This document shows, piece after piece, positions 51,900-61,530 of a stretch of 64,000 bases of DNA; position 1 is the stretch's first letter, and each line of letters opens with the position of its first letter. Both the position numbers and the translations under genes were made by a program. The notes below the pieces were generated by a model. That model saw only the letters and a program-made list of their open reading frames with translations, did not search any database and was not told the origin of the DNA. The stretch comes from JBBQYD01 sp942493075. Lineage in GTDB: Bacteria > Verrucomicrobiota > Verrucomicrobiia > Limisphaerales > UBA8199. Location: the NCBI GenBank assembly GCA_942493075.1, contig OW818681.1:1488001-1552000 (forward strand), in the 5' to 3' direction.

Positions 51900-53432
51900 T
51901 TGAAATCTCTAAAGGTTAGCGCTGCCAGCAATCTTGGGTTGATGGCTCTGAACGTCGGCTTGGCCTTCTTCCTGACTCCGATGCTCCTTCGTCACCTGGG
52001 GGAGGAGCGATACGGCTCTTGGATGCTTGTATCTTCTTTGATTGGGTATTATGGGCTGCTTGAATTTGGCATTGGCTCGGCGCTGTTCCGCTTTGTGCCC
52101 CTGTACCGAGGGCAGGGGGATTTGGCTCGAGTCGGTGCGGCGGTAAACACCGGCCTGGTCTTTTATTCCGGAGTGGGGTTGCTCGTTTGCGCGGCGGCCT
52201 ATTTGTATGCGGATTCAGTCGCCGTGTTCTTCGGTGGCGGTGCGGAATTGGCAACGCTCCTGAGGCTTGTGGGCCTGGCGGCGGTTTTTGATTTACCAGG
52301 CATTATCCTGAGTACCGCAATAAAAGGCTTTGAGGGGTTTGTCTCGGCAAACCTCATGACGGCGGTTGGCTTGGTTCTACGTTTCGTTCTGTTGATCGGC
52401 TGTGTTATTGGCGGGTACGGATTGGCCGCGATGGGATGGACCCTGGTAATCACCCGTTTTGTGGCTTTGGCTCTCAATTATTATAACTTTCGCGCCGTCT
52501 GCCAAGGGGTCCGGATCGATTGGCGCCAGGCCTGCTGGTCCGAGTTAAAAGCGTTAATCTGCTATGGAGGGCTGATTCTTGTCGCTTCTACCGCCAACAA
52601 CCTTGCGGTGGAATCCCCAAAACAGATTGTTGGTAAAGTGCTCTCCCTGCAAACTCTCGGATTATTTGCGATTCCACTGATGCTGATCGGTTACTACCGT
52701 CAGGCAATCATGGCGATCACTCGAACCCTGTCTCCGCGCTTCAGCCTGTTGACTGGCAGCAATCAGGTTGACTCCATGCGCGGCCTGTTTCTGCGTGCGA
52801 GCCGCCACGTCGCGATTGCGGCTTCCGGCCTTGGCGTGCTCTTGCTGACCATCGGGCCGGCTTTCGCCGTGGTTTGGACTGGAAAGGCGGCGCTTCAAAC
52901 CATGGCCATTCCGTTGTACATCCTGAGCGCCGGAACGATGGTTCTCGTGACCTTCCGTCTCGGAAGCGACCTGCTGTTTGGCATGGGAGAGCAGAAGTGG
53001 GTTTCCACCTTCGAGGCTGTGGAAGCCCTGAGTATCGTCGGACTATGCATTCTGTTTTCCGGAAAATGGGGAGTCACGGGTGCTGCCTTCGCACTCGCGT
53101 TGCCACCGCTTGTCATTCGCGGTTTGTGGCAGACATATGTGATTGGCAAACTGTTGGGAATTAAGTTTACGACCTTTCCACTTTCAATTGTGGTCGTTCC
53201 ATGGGCCTGCGCAGGATTCATAACATTGGTGTTCCATCTCCTGTCCCTACCATCCATGATCCACGGTTGGGTTTCACTGATTCTAGCGGGGACGGGCATC
53301 TGCATAGCCTACGGCCTTCTCGCTTTCGGGTTGGCGCTGACCGCCGCGGAACGGGGTTCCACTTTGAACTGGATTAAGCGCCGGTTCAACCCGGCCACCA
53401 CGGCACCCGGTCCTGACCGTATTAAGTTATGA
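51900..53432 (+). CDS. Wzx-like polysaccharide flippase
   Basis: 510 residues from a TTG at 51900, 20 bp after the terminator stem. About 12-14 membrane segments, starting MKSLKVSAASNLGLMALNVG and FFLTPMLLRHLGEERYGSWM, which is the usual entry of the MATE/Wzx superfamily. Charged residues in the first segments (RHLGEERYG) and IVITRFVAL are typical. It moves the lipid-linked repeat unit across the inner membrane. The last four bases overlap the start of the second asparagine-synthase-like gene (ATGA). Confidence 0.9.
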   Translation: MKSLKVSAASNLGLMALNVGLAFFLTPMLLRHLGEERYGSWMLVSSLIGYYGLLEFGIGSALFRFVPLYRGQGDLARVGAAVNTGLVFYSGVGLLVCAAAYLYADSVAVFFGGGAELATLLRLVGLAAVFDLPGIILSTAIKGFEGFVSANLMTAVGLVLRFVLLIGCVIGGYGLAAMGWTLVITRFVALALNYYNFRAVCQGVRIDWRQACWSELKALICYGGLILVASTANNLAVESPKQIVGKVLSLQTLGLFAIPLMLIGYYRQAIMAITRTLSPRFSLLTGSNQVDSMRGLFLRASRHVAIAASGLGVLLLTIGPAFAVVWTGKAALQTMAIPLYILSAGTMVLVTFRLGSDLLFGMGEQKWVSTFEAVEALSIVGLCILFSGKWGVTGAAFALALPPLVIRGLWQTYVIGKLLGIKFTTFPLSIVVVPWACAGFITLVFHLLSLPSMIHGWVSLILAGTGICIAYGLLAFGLALTAAERGSTLNWIKRRFNPATTAPGPDRIKL

Positions 53433-55228
53433 GCGACTTCCTGGTTCATTTCACCAACGCGGATTCTGGCCCTCAGCTTCTCGATGCTTTAAAGAGCATT
53501 CAAGGCGAGCAGAAGGCTTCGGGGTACATCCGCAAGTTCCCTTGGGGAACCGTGGCCATCCTGAGCGAGCGGTTTGCCCAGAATGTGCTTTCAGACGACC
53601 AGGGGCTTTGTGGGTGGGTCGGGGACTTGGTTCATGCGGACCCGATCGGCCTGCTGAGTCGTGTGCGCGAAGCACTGCGGCGCCGCCTGTCTGACGAGCG
53701 GACCTCGCATTCCTCGTTGGCTGAAGAGCCAGCATTTTCCGAACTGAACGGCGCCTTCGCTCTGCTTTTTGCAGATGACACTGGCCTCTGGGTTGTGACT
53801 GACCCAATGAACTTCGTACAGGTGTATGAGACCCGGGATCAGGGGAAACTCTTGGGGATTGGAACTCATGCGGACACGGTGACTCAGATTTGCGGCCAGA
53901 CCTCGCGCCCGGACCTCTGCTCCGTGGCAGAGTTTCTTAACGCGGGCACGCCTTCGTTCCCGCATACGATGCATGAGGCCACAAAGGAATTGGCTCCTGG
54001 GTCCGCACATCGGGCGTGCTCGGATTCGGCTTTGGGGGCTCGACCAGTGCTATGTTATTGGTCGCCCCCCGCTGAACTGACATCTGGTACAACTTTCGAG
54101 GAACAGGCCGAGGTATTAAGGCACGCACTCACATCCGCGGTGCGCGATCGCTCTCGCCCTGACCGGATGGGTTTGTTTCTCAGCGGTGGATTGGACTCCC
54201 GGGTTGTTCTGAACCTTGTTCCCCGGGAAAGCGATTGCCTCGCATTAACTTTCTCAAATGCTGCGAACCGAGAGACCCGAATTGCTGGCCGGGTTGCACA
54301 CGCTTTGGGCCGTCAATGGCAACTCCTGCTGCGTTCGCCGGAGGCTCTCGCAGAGTGTCTTCCTACCGCAGTGCGCATCCTGGGCTGTGAGTATGAATGG
54401 GTACATGCGCAGATTATCGCCATGCGCCAGCAACTTGAGCCGCTAGGCCTTCAATCCATACTCCTGGGTACTCAGTTCAACGTGTATCTCAAGGGCTACT
54501 GGGCGGCGGACTGGCAGCGCCATAAACGGGGCGGGGGGTTCTTGAAACCCTCATTCGAACGACGCTCGGTCGATTACCTGGATGTGGTTAAACCCGAATG
54601 GAAGGGACTGTTCAGATCGGAAATACAGGAAGGTCTTTTGAATCGCCGCCGCACACTGGTCGAGACACGCCAGGGAGACGGCCGCAGCAGCTTGGCGGAA
54701 TGGCTCGAGGTCTACCCGTTTACTCAGGAACGAGGGAATGGCTTCTGGCTTGCAGAACGCCGTTTGCTCCCCACGCGCTATGTTGGCATGGATCGCCGTT
54801 TGCTCGACTTCGCCTTCCGCTGTCCCCTGATCTACAAGCTGGGGGACCGTGTTTTTAATGCCGCGGTTGCGCCCCTCTATGGAGCTTCGGCACGAATTCC
54901 GGCTGCAGCCGACGGGGTTCGTCCGTTGAGCGGGGTGGCGTCTCGCCTGGCACAACGAGCAGTCCGAAAAACCCAAAAACGTTGGAATTCACTTTTGTCG
55001 AACACCGGATTGCGGAAGGAAGTGCAGCACTCGTGGCACGACTACGAGGGTTATTGGAAGGGCAGCGCACGAATCGCCAGTCTGGTCGACCAATGCGCAG
55101 CAGGCCTTTCAAACCCAGAGATTCCTGTTCTCAAAACTGGGGCCGCTGATTTGCTCAAATCTCCGAACCTCACCTGGCGGCAAGGTTTCCGATTGCTCCA
55201 GTTAGGCGCCTGGAGGATGAAGCATTAG
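53429..55228 (+). CDS. Asparagine-synthase-like protein 2, N-terminal Cys absent
   Basis: 599 residues, starting MSDFLVHFTNADSGPQLLDA like the paralogue at 46300; the class-II glutaminase Cys2 is missing here too. The N-terminal domain keeps LNGAFALLFADDTGLWVVTD. The synthetase domain has the PP-loop MGLFLSGGLDSRVVLNLVPR, and downstream ALTFSNAANRETRIAGRVAH and LGRQWQLLLRSPEAL match the ATP-pyrophosphatase fold. It is translationally coupled to the flippase. Expected role: ATP-dependent activation of a sugar or amino-sugar carboxylate and amide formation with an unidentified amine. Why two copies are kept is unclear; they may act on different sugars. Confidence 0.85.
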   Translation: MSDFLVHFTNADSGPQLLDALKSIQGEQKASGYIRKFPWGTVAILSERFAQNVLSDDQGLCGWVGDLVHADPIGLLSRVREALRRRLSDERTSHSSLAEEPAFSELNGAFALLFADDTGLWVVTDPMNFVQVYETRDQGKLLGIGTHADTVTQICGQTSRPDLCSVAEFLNAGTPSFPHTMHEATKELAPGSAHRACSDSALGARPVLCYWSPPAELTSGTTFEEQAEVLRHALTSAVRDRSRPDRMGLFLSGGLDSRVVLNLVPRESDCLALTFSNAANRETRIAGRVAHALGRQWQLLLRSPEALAECLPTAVRILGCEYEWVHAQIIAMRQQLEPLGLQSILLGTQFNVYLKGYWAADWQRHKRGGGFLKPSFERRSVDYLDVVKPEWKGLFRSEIQEGLLNRRRTLVETRQGDGRSSLAEWLEVYPFTQERGNGFWLAERRLLPTRYVGMDRRLLDFAFRCPLIYKLGDRVFNAAVAPLYGASARIPAAADGVRPLSGVASRLAQRAVRKTQKRWNSLLSNTGLRKEVQHSWHDYEGYWKGSARIASLVDQCAAGLSNPEIPVLKTGAADLLKSPNLTWRQGFRLLQLGAWRMKH

Positions 55229-55283
55229 GGCCGTGCTGCGCTTGAGTCAGCCTTTCAACTATTAGCCTTACAATTCAGAAACT

Positions 55284-56090
55284 ATGGATATTGAAATTTC
55301 CTTCATCGCATATAACAGGCTGGTCTATACCCGTCTGGCCGTTGAGAGATTGCTCTCAGATCCTTCAGAATCCTTCGGCCTGGCCATTTGGGACAATGGT
55401 TCCACCGATGGAACGCGCGAGTATTTGGATAGTTTGACAGATCCGCGCATCACTCGAAAAATCTTCTCTGACAAGAATCTGTATTTAACTGGAGCAGCAA
55501 ATGAATGCTTTCGCACATCCAAAGCTGATCTCCTTTCCATCGTCCCGGACGATTTTCTGGTTACCCCGGGCTGGACACGCCAGCTTGCTGAAGCCCACAA
55601 AGAGGTGGATCAATTTGGTTTCGTAGGATGCTGGCACTATGGACCAGAGGTTTTTGACGAGCGGCGATGCGCTCACAAAATTCAGACTTTCGGCAGGCAT
55701 AAGATTCTTCGCCATCCATGGACCGGCGGAGGAGCGGGATTGCTTAAGAAAAAGGTTTGGAATGAATGCGGTCCTTTCGAAGGCATCGCCACGCCGAGTT
55801 GCTGGATTCGGATGGCTCAGAAGGGATATGTCAATGGATTTTATGTCCCTGTTATTCCAGTGGAACATATGGATGACCCATGGTCCCCATACTTCCAGGA
55901 GGCAGGCGGGAAAATCAGCGAGTTTCGAAAGCTGCGCGGGTTTTCCACAATCGAGAAGATTCGAAGCCATCGCGACGCTGTTCTGGGCGAAATCCTCGAC
56001 GGCCCGTGGGAGGTTAGCAGGTACATCGGGTGGCGTGGAAAGTTGCGTCGCTACCGCCGGAGAATCGCCAGAATGCTCGGTAAAAGATAG
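55284..56090 (+). CDS. GT2-family glycosyltransferase
   Basis: 268 residues. GT-A blocks: ISFIAYNRLVYTRLAVERLL, LAIWDNGSTDGTREYLDSL, LTGAANECFRTSKADLLSIV, and a metal motif SIVPDDFLVTPGW in place of DxD. The C-terminal part (GFVGCWHYGPEVFDERRC, GGAGLLKKKVWNECGPFEG) fits transferases of capsule clusters. Soluble or peripheral. It is the third GT2 of the locus, so together with the GT4 domain and the initiating enzyme the repeat unit may have at least five sugars (inference). Arg/Lys-rich C-terminus. Confidence 0.87.
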   Translation: MDIEISFIAYNRLVYTRLAVERLLSDPSESFGLAIWDNGSTDGTREYLDSLTDPRITRKIFSDKNLYLTGAANECFRTSKADLLSIVPDDFLVTPGWTRQLAEAHKEVDQFGFVGCWHYGPEVFDERRCAHKIQTFGRHKILRHPWTGGGAGLLKKKVWNECGPFEGIATPSCWIRMAQKGYVNGFYVPVIPVEHMDDPWSPYFQEAGGKISEFRKLRGFSTIEKIRSHRDAVLGEILDGPWEVSRYIGWRGKLRRYRRRIARMLGKR

Positions 56091-56133
56091 TGCCGTGTCT
56101 CAAGCAAGGAATTAAAATTAGAGCGCTAAATAT

Positions 56134-57243
56134 ATGGAATTCATTGACCTAAAAACCCAATACAAGAAGTATCGTGCGGAAACAGACAAGAGAATGCAAC
56201 AGGTCCTCGACCATGGACACTTCATCATGGGACCCGAGATCGGAGAACTTGAGGAGGCGTTGCTCAAGTACGTAGGCGCCCGGCATTGCATTACCGTCTC
56301 AAGCGGGACGGCCAGCCTCGAGATCGCCCTCCGGGCGCTCGGCATCGGGCCAGGGGATGAAGTCATAACCGTACCGTTTACCTGGATCAGTTCCGCTGAG
56401 GTGATTGGGTTGGTCGGTGCCAGACCGATGTTTGTTGATATTGAACCAGAGACATTCAATATCGATACGAAAGCACTGGAAAAGGCCATCACCCCAAAGA
56501 CTCGTGCCATCATCCCGGTGAGTCTCTTTGGCCAGATGCCCGACTATAATCGAATCAACTCCATCGCAGCCAAGTATGGCATACCTGTGATTGAGGATGC
56601 GGCGCAAAGTTTTGGCGCGACTCAGGATTCTCGCCGAAGTTGCGGGGTCACGCTCATTAGCAGCACCAGTTTCTTTCCGGCCAAGCCGCTCGGTTGCTAC
56701 GGGGACGGTGGCGCTCTTTTCACGAGTGATGATGCATTAGCCGAGAAAATGCGGGCGATCCGCACGCATGGGGGGTTGAAGCGGCACCATCATCCTTTGC
56801 TCGGGACGAACGGACGTTTTGATACTCTCCAGGCAGCCGTACTGCTGGCAAAGCTGCCTCATTTCGAGTGGGAGGTCGCGGAAAGAGGGCGGATCGGACA
56901 ACGCTACTCGGAGTTGTTAACGGGCTGTTGTATTGTTCCAGCGATAGCCGCCGGGAATACCCACGTTTACGCGCAATACACAATCCGGGTCCCCAACCGG
57001 GAACTATTAGCTGCGGAATTGAAAAAGAGGGGAATACCCACGGCTGTTTACTATCCCAAATGTCTCCATGAACAGCCTGTATTTGCAGCTTCGGGCTCCA
57101 AATTAGGGGATTTCCCAGTCGCAGAGAAAGCCTCACGTGAGGTTATAAGCCTTCCGATGCATCCTTTCTTGACAGAAGAAGACCAGGACATGGTGGTAGC
57201 ATCGGTAAAGGAGGCGCTTGCGCAAACAGCGGCGGTTGCCTGA
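56134..57243 (+). CDS. DegT/DnrJ/EryC1 PLP aminotransferase, WlbC/WbpE-like
   Basis: 369 residues. Family blocks are complete: the entry MEFIDLKTQYKKYRAETDKR, FIMGPEIGELEEALLKYVGA, VSSGTASLEIALRALGIGPG, GDEVITVPFTWISSAEVI, PVIEDAAQSFGA (Asp/Gln for PLP), and Lys184 in FFPAKPLGCYGDGGA that forms the PLP Schiff base. It transaminates the 3-keto of a UDP-sugar, the step between WlbA and WlbB in UDP-2,3-diacetamido uronic acid synthesis. Encoded 30 bp before the fused WlbA-WlbB protein, so product hand-over is likely. The UDP-GlcNAc 6-dehydrogenase of the pathway is not in the window. Confidence 0.93.
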   Translation: MEFIDLKTQYKKYRAETDKRMQQVLDHGHFIMGPEIGELEEALLKYVGARHCITVSSGTASLEIALRALGIGPGDEVITVPFTWISSAEVIGLVGARPMFVDIEPETFNIDTKALEKAITPKTRAIIPVSLFGQMPDYNRINSIAAKYGIPVIEDAAQSFGATQDSRRSCGVTLISSTSFFPAKPLGCYGDGGALFTSDDALAEKMRAIRTHGGLKRHHHPLLGTNGRFDTLQAAVLLAKLPHFEWEVAERGRIGQRYSELLTGCCIVPAIAAGNTHVYAQYTIRVPNRELLAAELKKRGIPTAVYYPKCLHEQPVFAASGSKLGDFPVAEKASREVISLPMHPFLTEEDQDMVVASVKEALAQTAAVA

Positions 57244-57273
57244 AGCAAAACGAAAGAGAACATTAATCAGACT

Positions 57274-58950
57274 ATGGAACCAACCAATTTTTCCAGGGAC
57301 CTGGCACTCATCGGAGCAGGGTATTGGGGCAAAAACCTGGCTCGTAATTTTAACGAGCTTGGTGCATTGCACACGATTTGCGACACGAACAAGGACCTTC
57401 TCAATTCGTATGGAGAAGCCTTTTCAAAAGTAAACAAGACGTGTGAGATCGAAGCACTTCTTGCCGATCCGGCCATCAAGAAGGTTGCGATCGCTGCTCC
57501 GGCGGTTTTGCATTACGATCTGGCAAAGCGTTCCTTGCTGGCCGGCAAGGACGTTTATGTCGAGAAGCCCCTCTGCCTGGAAGTGCAGCAGGGTGAGGAA
57601 CTGGTCGCTCTTGCCGAAAAGAAACAGCAAGTATTAATGGTTGGCCATCTATTGCAGTATCATCCCTGTGTTCAGAAACTCCAGGCTCTCCTGGCGGAAG
57701 GGGAACTCGGGAAGCTGCACTATATTATTTCGAATCGGCTGAATCTGGGCAAAATTCGACGCGAAGAGAATGCCCTGTGGAGTTTCGCCCCTCACGATAT
57801 TTCGGTCATCCTCTCCCTGGCGGGGAATCAGATTCCGAAACGGATCATTTGCACGGGTGAGTCCTACCTCACCCAGGGGGTTCCAGACACAACTCTTACC
57901 TCGATGCAATGGAGTGGAGGCGTGCGTGCGCATGTTTTTGTAAGCTGGCTGAACCCTTTCAAAGAACAAAAACTGACTGTCATTGGATCAAACGGCATGG
58001 CTGTTTTCGATGACACGCGCCCTTGGAACGAAAAACTCGTCATCCACCGTCACTATCTTACATGGACTGAAGGCCAAATCCCGACACCGAGCAAAACAAA
58101 AGGCGAGGCAGTTTGCCTTCCAGAATCCGAGCCGTTGCGCAACGAATGCTTTCATTTCCTGGAGTGCTGCCGCGACCGCCGGAAGCCGAAAACCGATGGC
58201 AACGAAGGCCTCAGAGTGCTTCGTGTCCTGCATGCCGCCCAGGAAAGTTTGGGCAGCACGGACACAGGGGCTCAGGAACCCGGCCCGAAAAAGGCGGCGC
58301 CGGCCTATTTTGTGCACCCAACGGCAGTTGTCGATGAGGGCGCTATCATAGGAAAACAGACTAAGGTGTGGCACTTCAGCCATGTGATGAAGGGAGCCCA
58401 GATCGGCGAGCGCTGTGTCTTCGGGCAGAACGTGAACGTGGATGCCGGCACGATCATTGGGAACAACGTCAAAGTTCAAAACAACGTTTCGATCTACACC
58501 GGCGTGACGATTGAGGATGATGTGTTCCTCGGCCCCTCATGCGTTTTGACTAACGTGACCAACCCCCGTTCACAGGTAAACCGGCACGCGCTTTACGAGA
58601 AAACGCTGATCCGTCGAGGAGCAACAATTGGGGCGAACTCCACGATTGTGTGCGGCGTCACGCTGGGCCGTTATTGTTTCATAGCGGCCGGATCAGTTGT
58701 CACAAAGGATGTTCCGGATTACGCACTGGTGGCTGGAGTGCCCGCCAGGAAGGTTGGTTGGATGAGCCGGCACGGACATCCATTGACGGCTGGGAATAAC
58801 GGCATTATGGTCTGCCCTGAGAGCAAATTCAGGTACAAACTGGACGATAATGGGAAGATGTCCTGCTTGGATCTTCCGGAAGATCAACCACTGCCACCTG
58901 AGCTTGTCAAAGGTGAAAAGTCGTATGATGAGTTTAAAAAAGTCGGCTAA
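57274..58950 (+). CDS. Fused WlbA-like oxidoreductase and WlbB-like acetyltransferase
   Basis: 558 residues. Residues ~8-325 are a Gfo/Idh/MocA oxidoreductase (LALIGAGYWGKNLARNFNEL, VYVEKPLCLE, MVGHLLQYHPCVQKL, WSFAPHDISVILSLAGN). Residues ~345-515 are a left-handed beta-helix acetyltransferase (FVHPTAVVDEGAIIGKQTKV, VWHFSHVMKGAQIGERCVFG, FLGPSCVLTNVTNPRSQ, IGANSTIVCGVTLGRYCFIA, VVTKDVPDYALVAGVPARKV). The fusion joins the first and last steps around the DegT aminotransferase encoded just upstream. The same two activities are encoded as separate proteins at 37321-38995. The last ~35 residues (KFRYKLDDNGKMSCLD) are an added tail. Confidence 0.93.
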   Translation: MEPTNFSRDLALIGAGYWGKNLARNFNELGALHTICDTNKDLLNSYGEAFSKVNKTCEIEALLADPAIKKVAIAAPAVLHYDLAKRSLLAGKDVYVEKPLCLEVQQGEELVALAEKKQQVLMVGHLLQYHPCVQKLQALLAEGELGKLHYIISNRLNLGKIRREENALWSFAPHDISVILSLAGNQIPKRIICTGESYLTQGVPDTTLTSMQWSGGVRAHVFVSWLNPFKEQKLTVIGSNGMAVFDDTRPWNEKLVIHRHYLTWTEGQIPTPSKTKGEAVCLPESEPLRNECFHFLECCRDRRKPKTDGNEGLRVLRVLHAAQESLGSTDTGAQEPGPKKAAPAYFVHPTAVVDEGAIIGKQTKVWHFSHVMKGAQIGERCVFGQNVNVDAGTIIGNNVKVQNNVSIYTGVTIEDDVFLGPSCVLTNVTNPRSQVNRHALYEKTLIRRGATIGANSTIVCGVTLGRYCFIAAGSVVTKDVPDYALVAGVPARKVGWMSRHGHPLTAGNNGIMVCPESKFRYKLDDNGKMSCLDLPEDQPLPPELVKGEKSYDEFKKVG

Positions 58951-58980
58951 GATTGGCTAGCAACCCCTGCGAGTATCCCA

Positions 58981-60066
58981 ATGATGTTGTCTGAACGGAA
59001 TAAGCGTAGGGGCGGGCATGCCGGGCTGGTTCTGGGCTGCATCCTGTGTTTGGTCTCATGGTGCAGCCCGGCAAGTGCACAATCGGTCATTACCGGCATT
59101 GATAAGCAGGGGCGAATCGCATGGACTGGTGCTGGAAACTTGGGTATCACCGTGATTGAGCACGCGCCAACTCCTACCAACACTCAATGGGCACCTTGGT
59201 TCTATGCCCTTCCTTCGGACGGTTCAGCCAGTGTCCCATCACCAGCGACAACAGCCTTCTTTCGATTAAGGACCAGCACCAACCCGCCCAATGAAAATTT
59301 GGTGCTGCATCTGACGTTTGATAATGCATTCACCAACGGTCTGCTTTTGGACTGCTCGGTGCACAACAATCATGGCATCCGCTACGGCAGCAATCGGTGG
59401 CCAAGCTTGGTTGCGGGGCCTGACGGCAGCCAGGCCGGGGAGTTTCATGAATACTACGACGGCTATGGCAAGTACGGAAAATCCGGCGATTACGTCGTGG
59501 TTCAGCACAGCCCAACCCTGTTGAATCTCACACAGGCCACATTCTCGGTCTGGGCATGGTACTATACGGCTCCCTCGAACAACTATTCGATCAATCGGAC
59601 CTGTACCTTGCTGGATGGTTTTTACCAGGGGGCCGCTTTCGGCTGGCGGTTGGGCCGTTCTTATACTGACAACACCCGTTTTGATGTGTCGGACTCACTC
59701 AAGGAAGTGCATTCGGTATTGAGCTTCCCAGACAGCACCTCTCGCACGGGTGGAAACTCCGGCGGATGGAACCTTTACACGGTGACGTTTGATGGCCTTA
59801 ACTTCAGAGGCTATTTCAATGGACAACTCTTTCAGACCACGGCGACTCCGGGCGTTACAAACCTTGTAGCAGGCGGAACCTACATTGCGCTGGGAACCTG
59901 GAATTTCGGTCGCTGGCCAACTTGGGATGATACGGATGGGTATCCCAATGCGGGGTGGATGAACGGGAGTATCGACGATCTTCGTGTGTATAATCGCGCG
60001 TTGGGCAGCAATGAAGTTATGAATCTGTTCCTCAGTTATCAGCAACCCGCCGCAGCGTCCAATTGA
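58981..60066 (+). CDS. Secreted LamG-domain protein
   Basis: 361 residues with a signal peptide (GLVLGCILCLVSWCSPASA). Residues ~35-100 form a small beta-domain (GIDKQGRIAWTGAGNLGITV), and ~105-355 one LamG/concanavalin-like domain (LVLHLTFDNAFTNGLLLDCS, YVVVQHSPTLLNLTQATFSV, GNSGGWNLYTVTFDGLNF, WMNGSIDDLRVYNRALGSNE). It is the same fold as in the giant protein of the minus-strand operon. A glycan-binding surface role with the exported polymer is plausible (inference). It lies between the fused sugar enzyme and the polymerase on the same strand. Confidence 0.88.
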   Translation: MMLSERNKRRGGHAGLVLGCILCLVSWCSPASAQSVITGIDKQGRIAWTGAGNLGITVIEHAPTPTNTQWAPWFYALPSDGSASVPSPATTAFFRLRTSTNPPNENLVLHLTFDNAFTNGLLLDCSVHNNHGIRYGSNRWPSLVAGPDGSQAGEFHEYYDGYGKYGKSGDYVVVQHSPTLLNLTQATFSVWAWYYTAPSNNYSINRTCTLLDGFYQGAAFGWRLGRSYTDNTRFDVSDSLKEVHSVLSFPDSTSRTGGNSGGWNLYTVTFDGLNFRGYFNGQLFQTTATPGVTNLVAGGTYIALGTWNFGRWPTWDDTDGYPNAGWMNGSIDDLRVYNRALGSNEVMNLFLSYQQPAAASN

Positions 60067-60132
60067 GCGATTCCTTTTTCGCAGACGATTTAACTCAAGC
60101 CAGCTTGCTTTTTTGACGCTTCCCTACCCAGG

Positions 60133-61530
60133 ATGTTTGTCAGCATCATCATTATTGTCGGTGCTTTGATTCTTGCACAGTGGAACTTCAGGCGAGATTT
60201 TTCCCTGGGCGTCGGCTCCGTTGTCTTTCTCTTGGTGTTGCTGCCTACCGAGGTGCGCCTGGATATGCCCGGCGCACTGCCGGAATTGACAGCACATCGA
60301 GTCATTCTGCTGTTCTTCTTTCTTAAAACTCTCCGCCACTCGGGGGGATTTTCGATTCCGCCGAAATCCGTCATCCTGACGCTGCTTTGGCTTATAGCAG
60401 TCGAACGCCTGATGTCCTCGCTCGTAGCTGAGGAGTCCGCGGCCAGTTTCAAGACCCTTTTTGGGTATCTCATTGAAACAGTCCTCTATTTCAAATTGGT
60501 CCTCACTGTTCTCACTGATCGGCGAACCATTTCTTGCGCGCTATGGAGCAGCCTGTTTGGATTTGTGATCATTTCGGGCATTGCGATCGTTGAGAAATAC
60601 AGAGGGATCAATCTTGCCGCCATGGCGATTCCTGGAATGGCCGATTTCCATAATACCGTGTCCGCGACGTTCCGGCATCGAATCCTCCTCGGCTACGCAA
60701 TGGCCATGGCATTCCCCCTGGTCGTGGTGATGCAGGGTGTTGCTCAGGGGCGGGCGCAACGGTGGTTTGCATGGCTGGGGATGTTTTCCGTGGTCGCGGC
60801 CTGCTATTTCGGCAACAGTCGCGGGCCGTGGGTTGGGCTTGCGCTCGGCCTGGGTGTGATGTTGTTCATGGGAGGCGCCAGCGTTGTTCGAAGACTGCGT
60901 TGGGTCATCGTACTCACGCTTGTTGTGCTGGTAGCTCGGCCTGGCATCTTTGAAACCATTGCCAACCTCTGGCAGCACAGTTTTGATGAGACCAGCCTCA
61001 AAGGTCGTTCAGCAAGCTACCGTCTGCGGTTGTGGCAGGTGGCATATAATCAGTTGCGCAAGTCACCTGAACGGTTGGTGCTGGGCTATGGAGGAAGCGC
61101 CACCCGCTCGATGGACCTGGGTGACGAGTTTGAACGCGGCTCTGGCGGAACTGCGGGGCAATTGGGGCACACGAGCTGGGACAGCCAGTATGCCTCGAAT
61201 TTTCTTCAATACGGGACATTGGGGCTCCTTTTAGAATTGATACTTTACTTCGCGATCCTGCGGCTCGCTTTCCGCGCCTGGTGGGCTGGCGGCCGGGGGC
61301 AGCGCGAAATAGCAGCAGCCTGCCTCGCTTCTATTGGAGTTTTTATCTGGGCCATGTCCAATGTGGCCATTTTCAGCCCTCAACTCCAGTTCATCTTCTG
61401 GACGTTCGTCGCTATCGCCGAGAGGCTAAGCGTCTTCGCGAGAAATGCGGAAACTGGGGCCAATGATGCTCTGGAGGATGGTGAGCAGCCGGCGCCTGCT
61501 GTGTTCGATGGAGACCCCAAGCCCGCATGA
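60133..61530 (+). CDS. O-antigen polymerase/ligase-like membrane protein (Wzy/WaaL)
   Basis: 465 residues with about 11-12 membrane segments (MFVSIIIIVGALILAQWNF, VVFLLVLLPTEVRLDM). A large periplasmic loop at ~280-340 carries YRLRLWQVAYNQLRKSPERL and VLGYGGSATRSMDLG, the arginine-containing loop typical of Wzy/WaaL. It also has YFGNSRGPWVGLALGLGVML, a usual transmembrane-loop signature of the family. It should join repeat units to a polymer, or attach polymer to an acceptor. The stop overlaps the next start (ATGA), so the second beta-helix protein is coupled to it. Confidence 0.88.
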   Translation: MFVSIIIIVGALILAQWNFRRDFSLGVGSVVFLLVLLPTEVRLDMPGALPELTAHRVILLFFFLKTLRHSGGFSIPPKSVILTLLWLIAVERLMSSLVAEESAASFKTLFGYLIETVLYFKLVLTVLTDRRTISCALWSSLFGFVIISGIAIVEKYRGINLAAMAIPGMADFHNTVSATFRHRILLGYAMAMAFPLVVVMQGVAQGRAQRWFAWLGMFSVVAACYFGNSRGPWVGLALGLGVMLFMGGASVVRRLRWVIVLTLVVLVARPGIFETIANLWQHSFDETSLKGRSASYRLRLWQVAYNQLRKSPERLVLGYGGSATRSMDLGDEFERGSGGTAGQLGHTSWDSQYASNFLQYGTLGLLLELILYFAILRLAFRAWWAGGRGQREIAAACLASIGVFIWAMSNVAIFSPQLQFIFWTFVAIAERLSVFARNAETGANDALEDGEQPAPAVFDGDPKPA

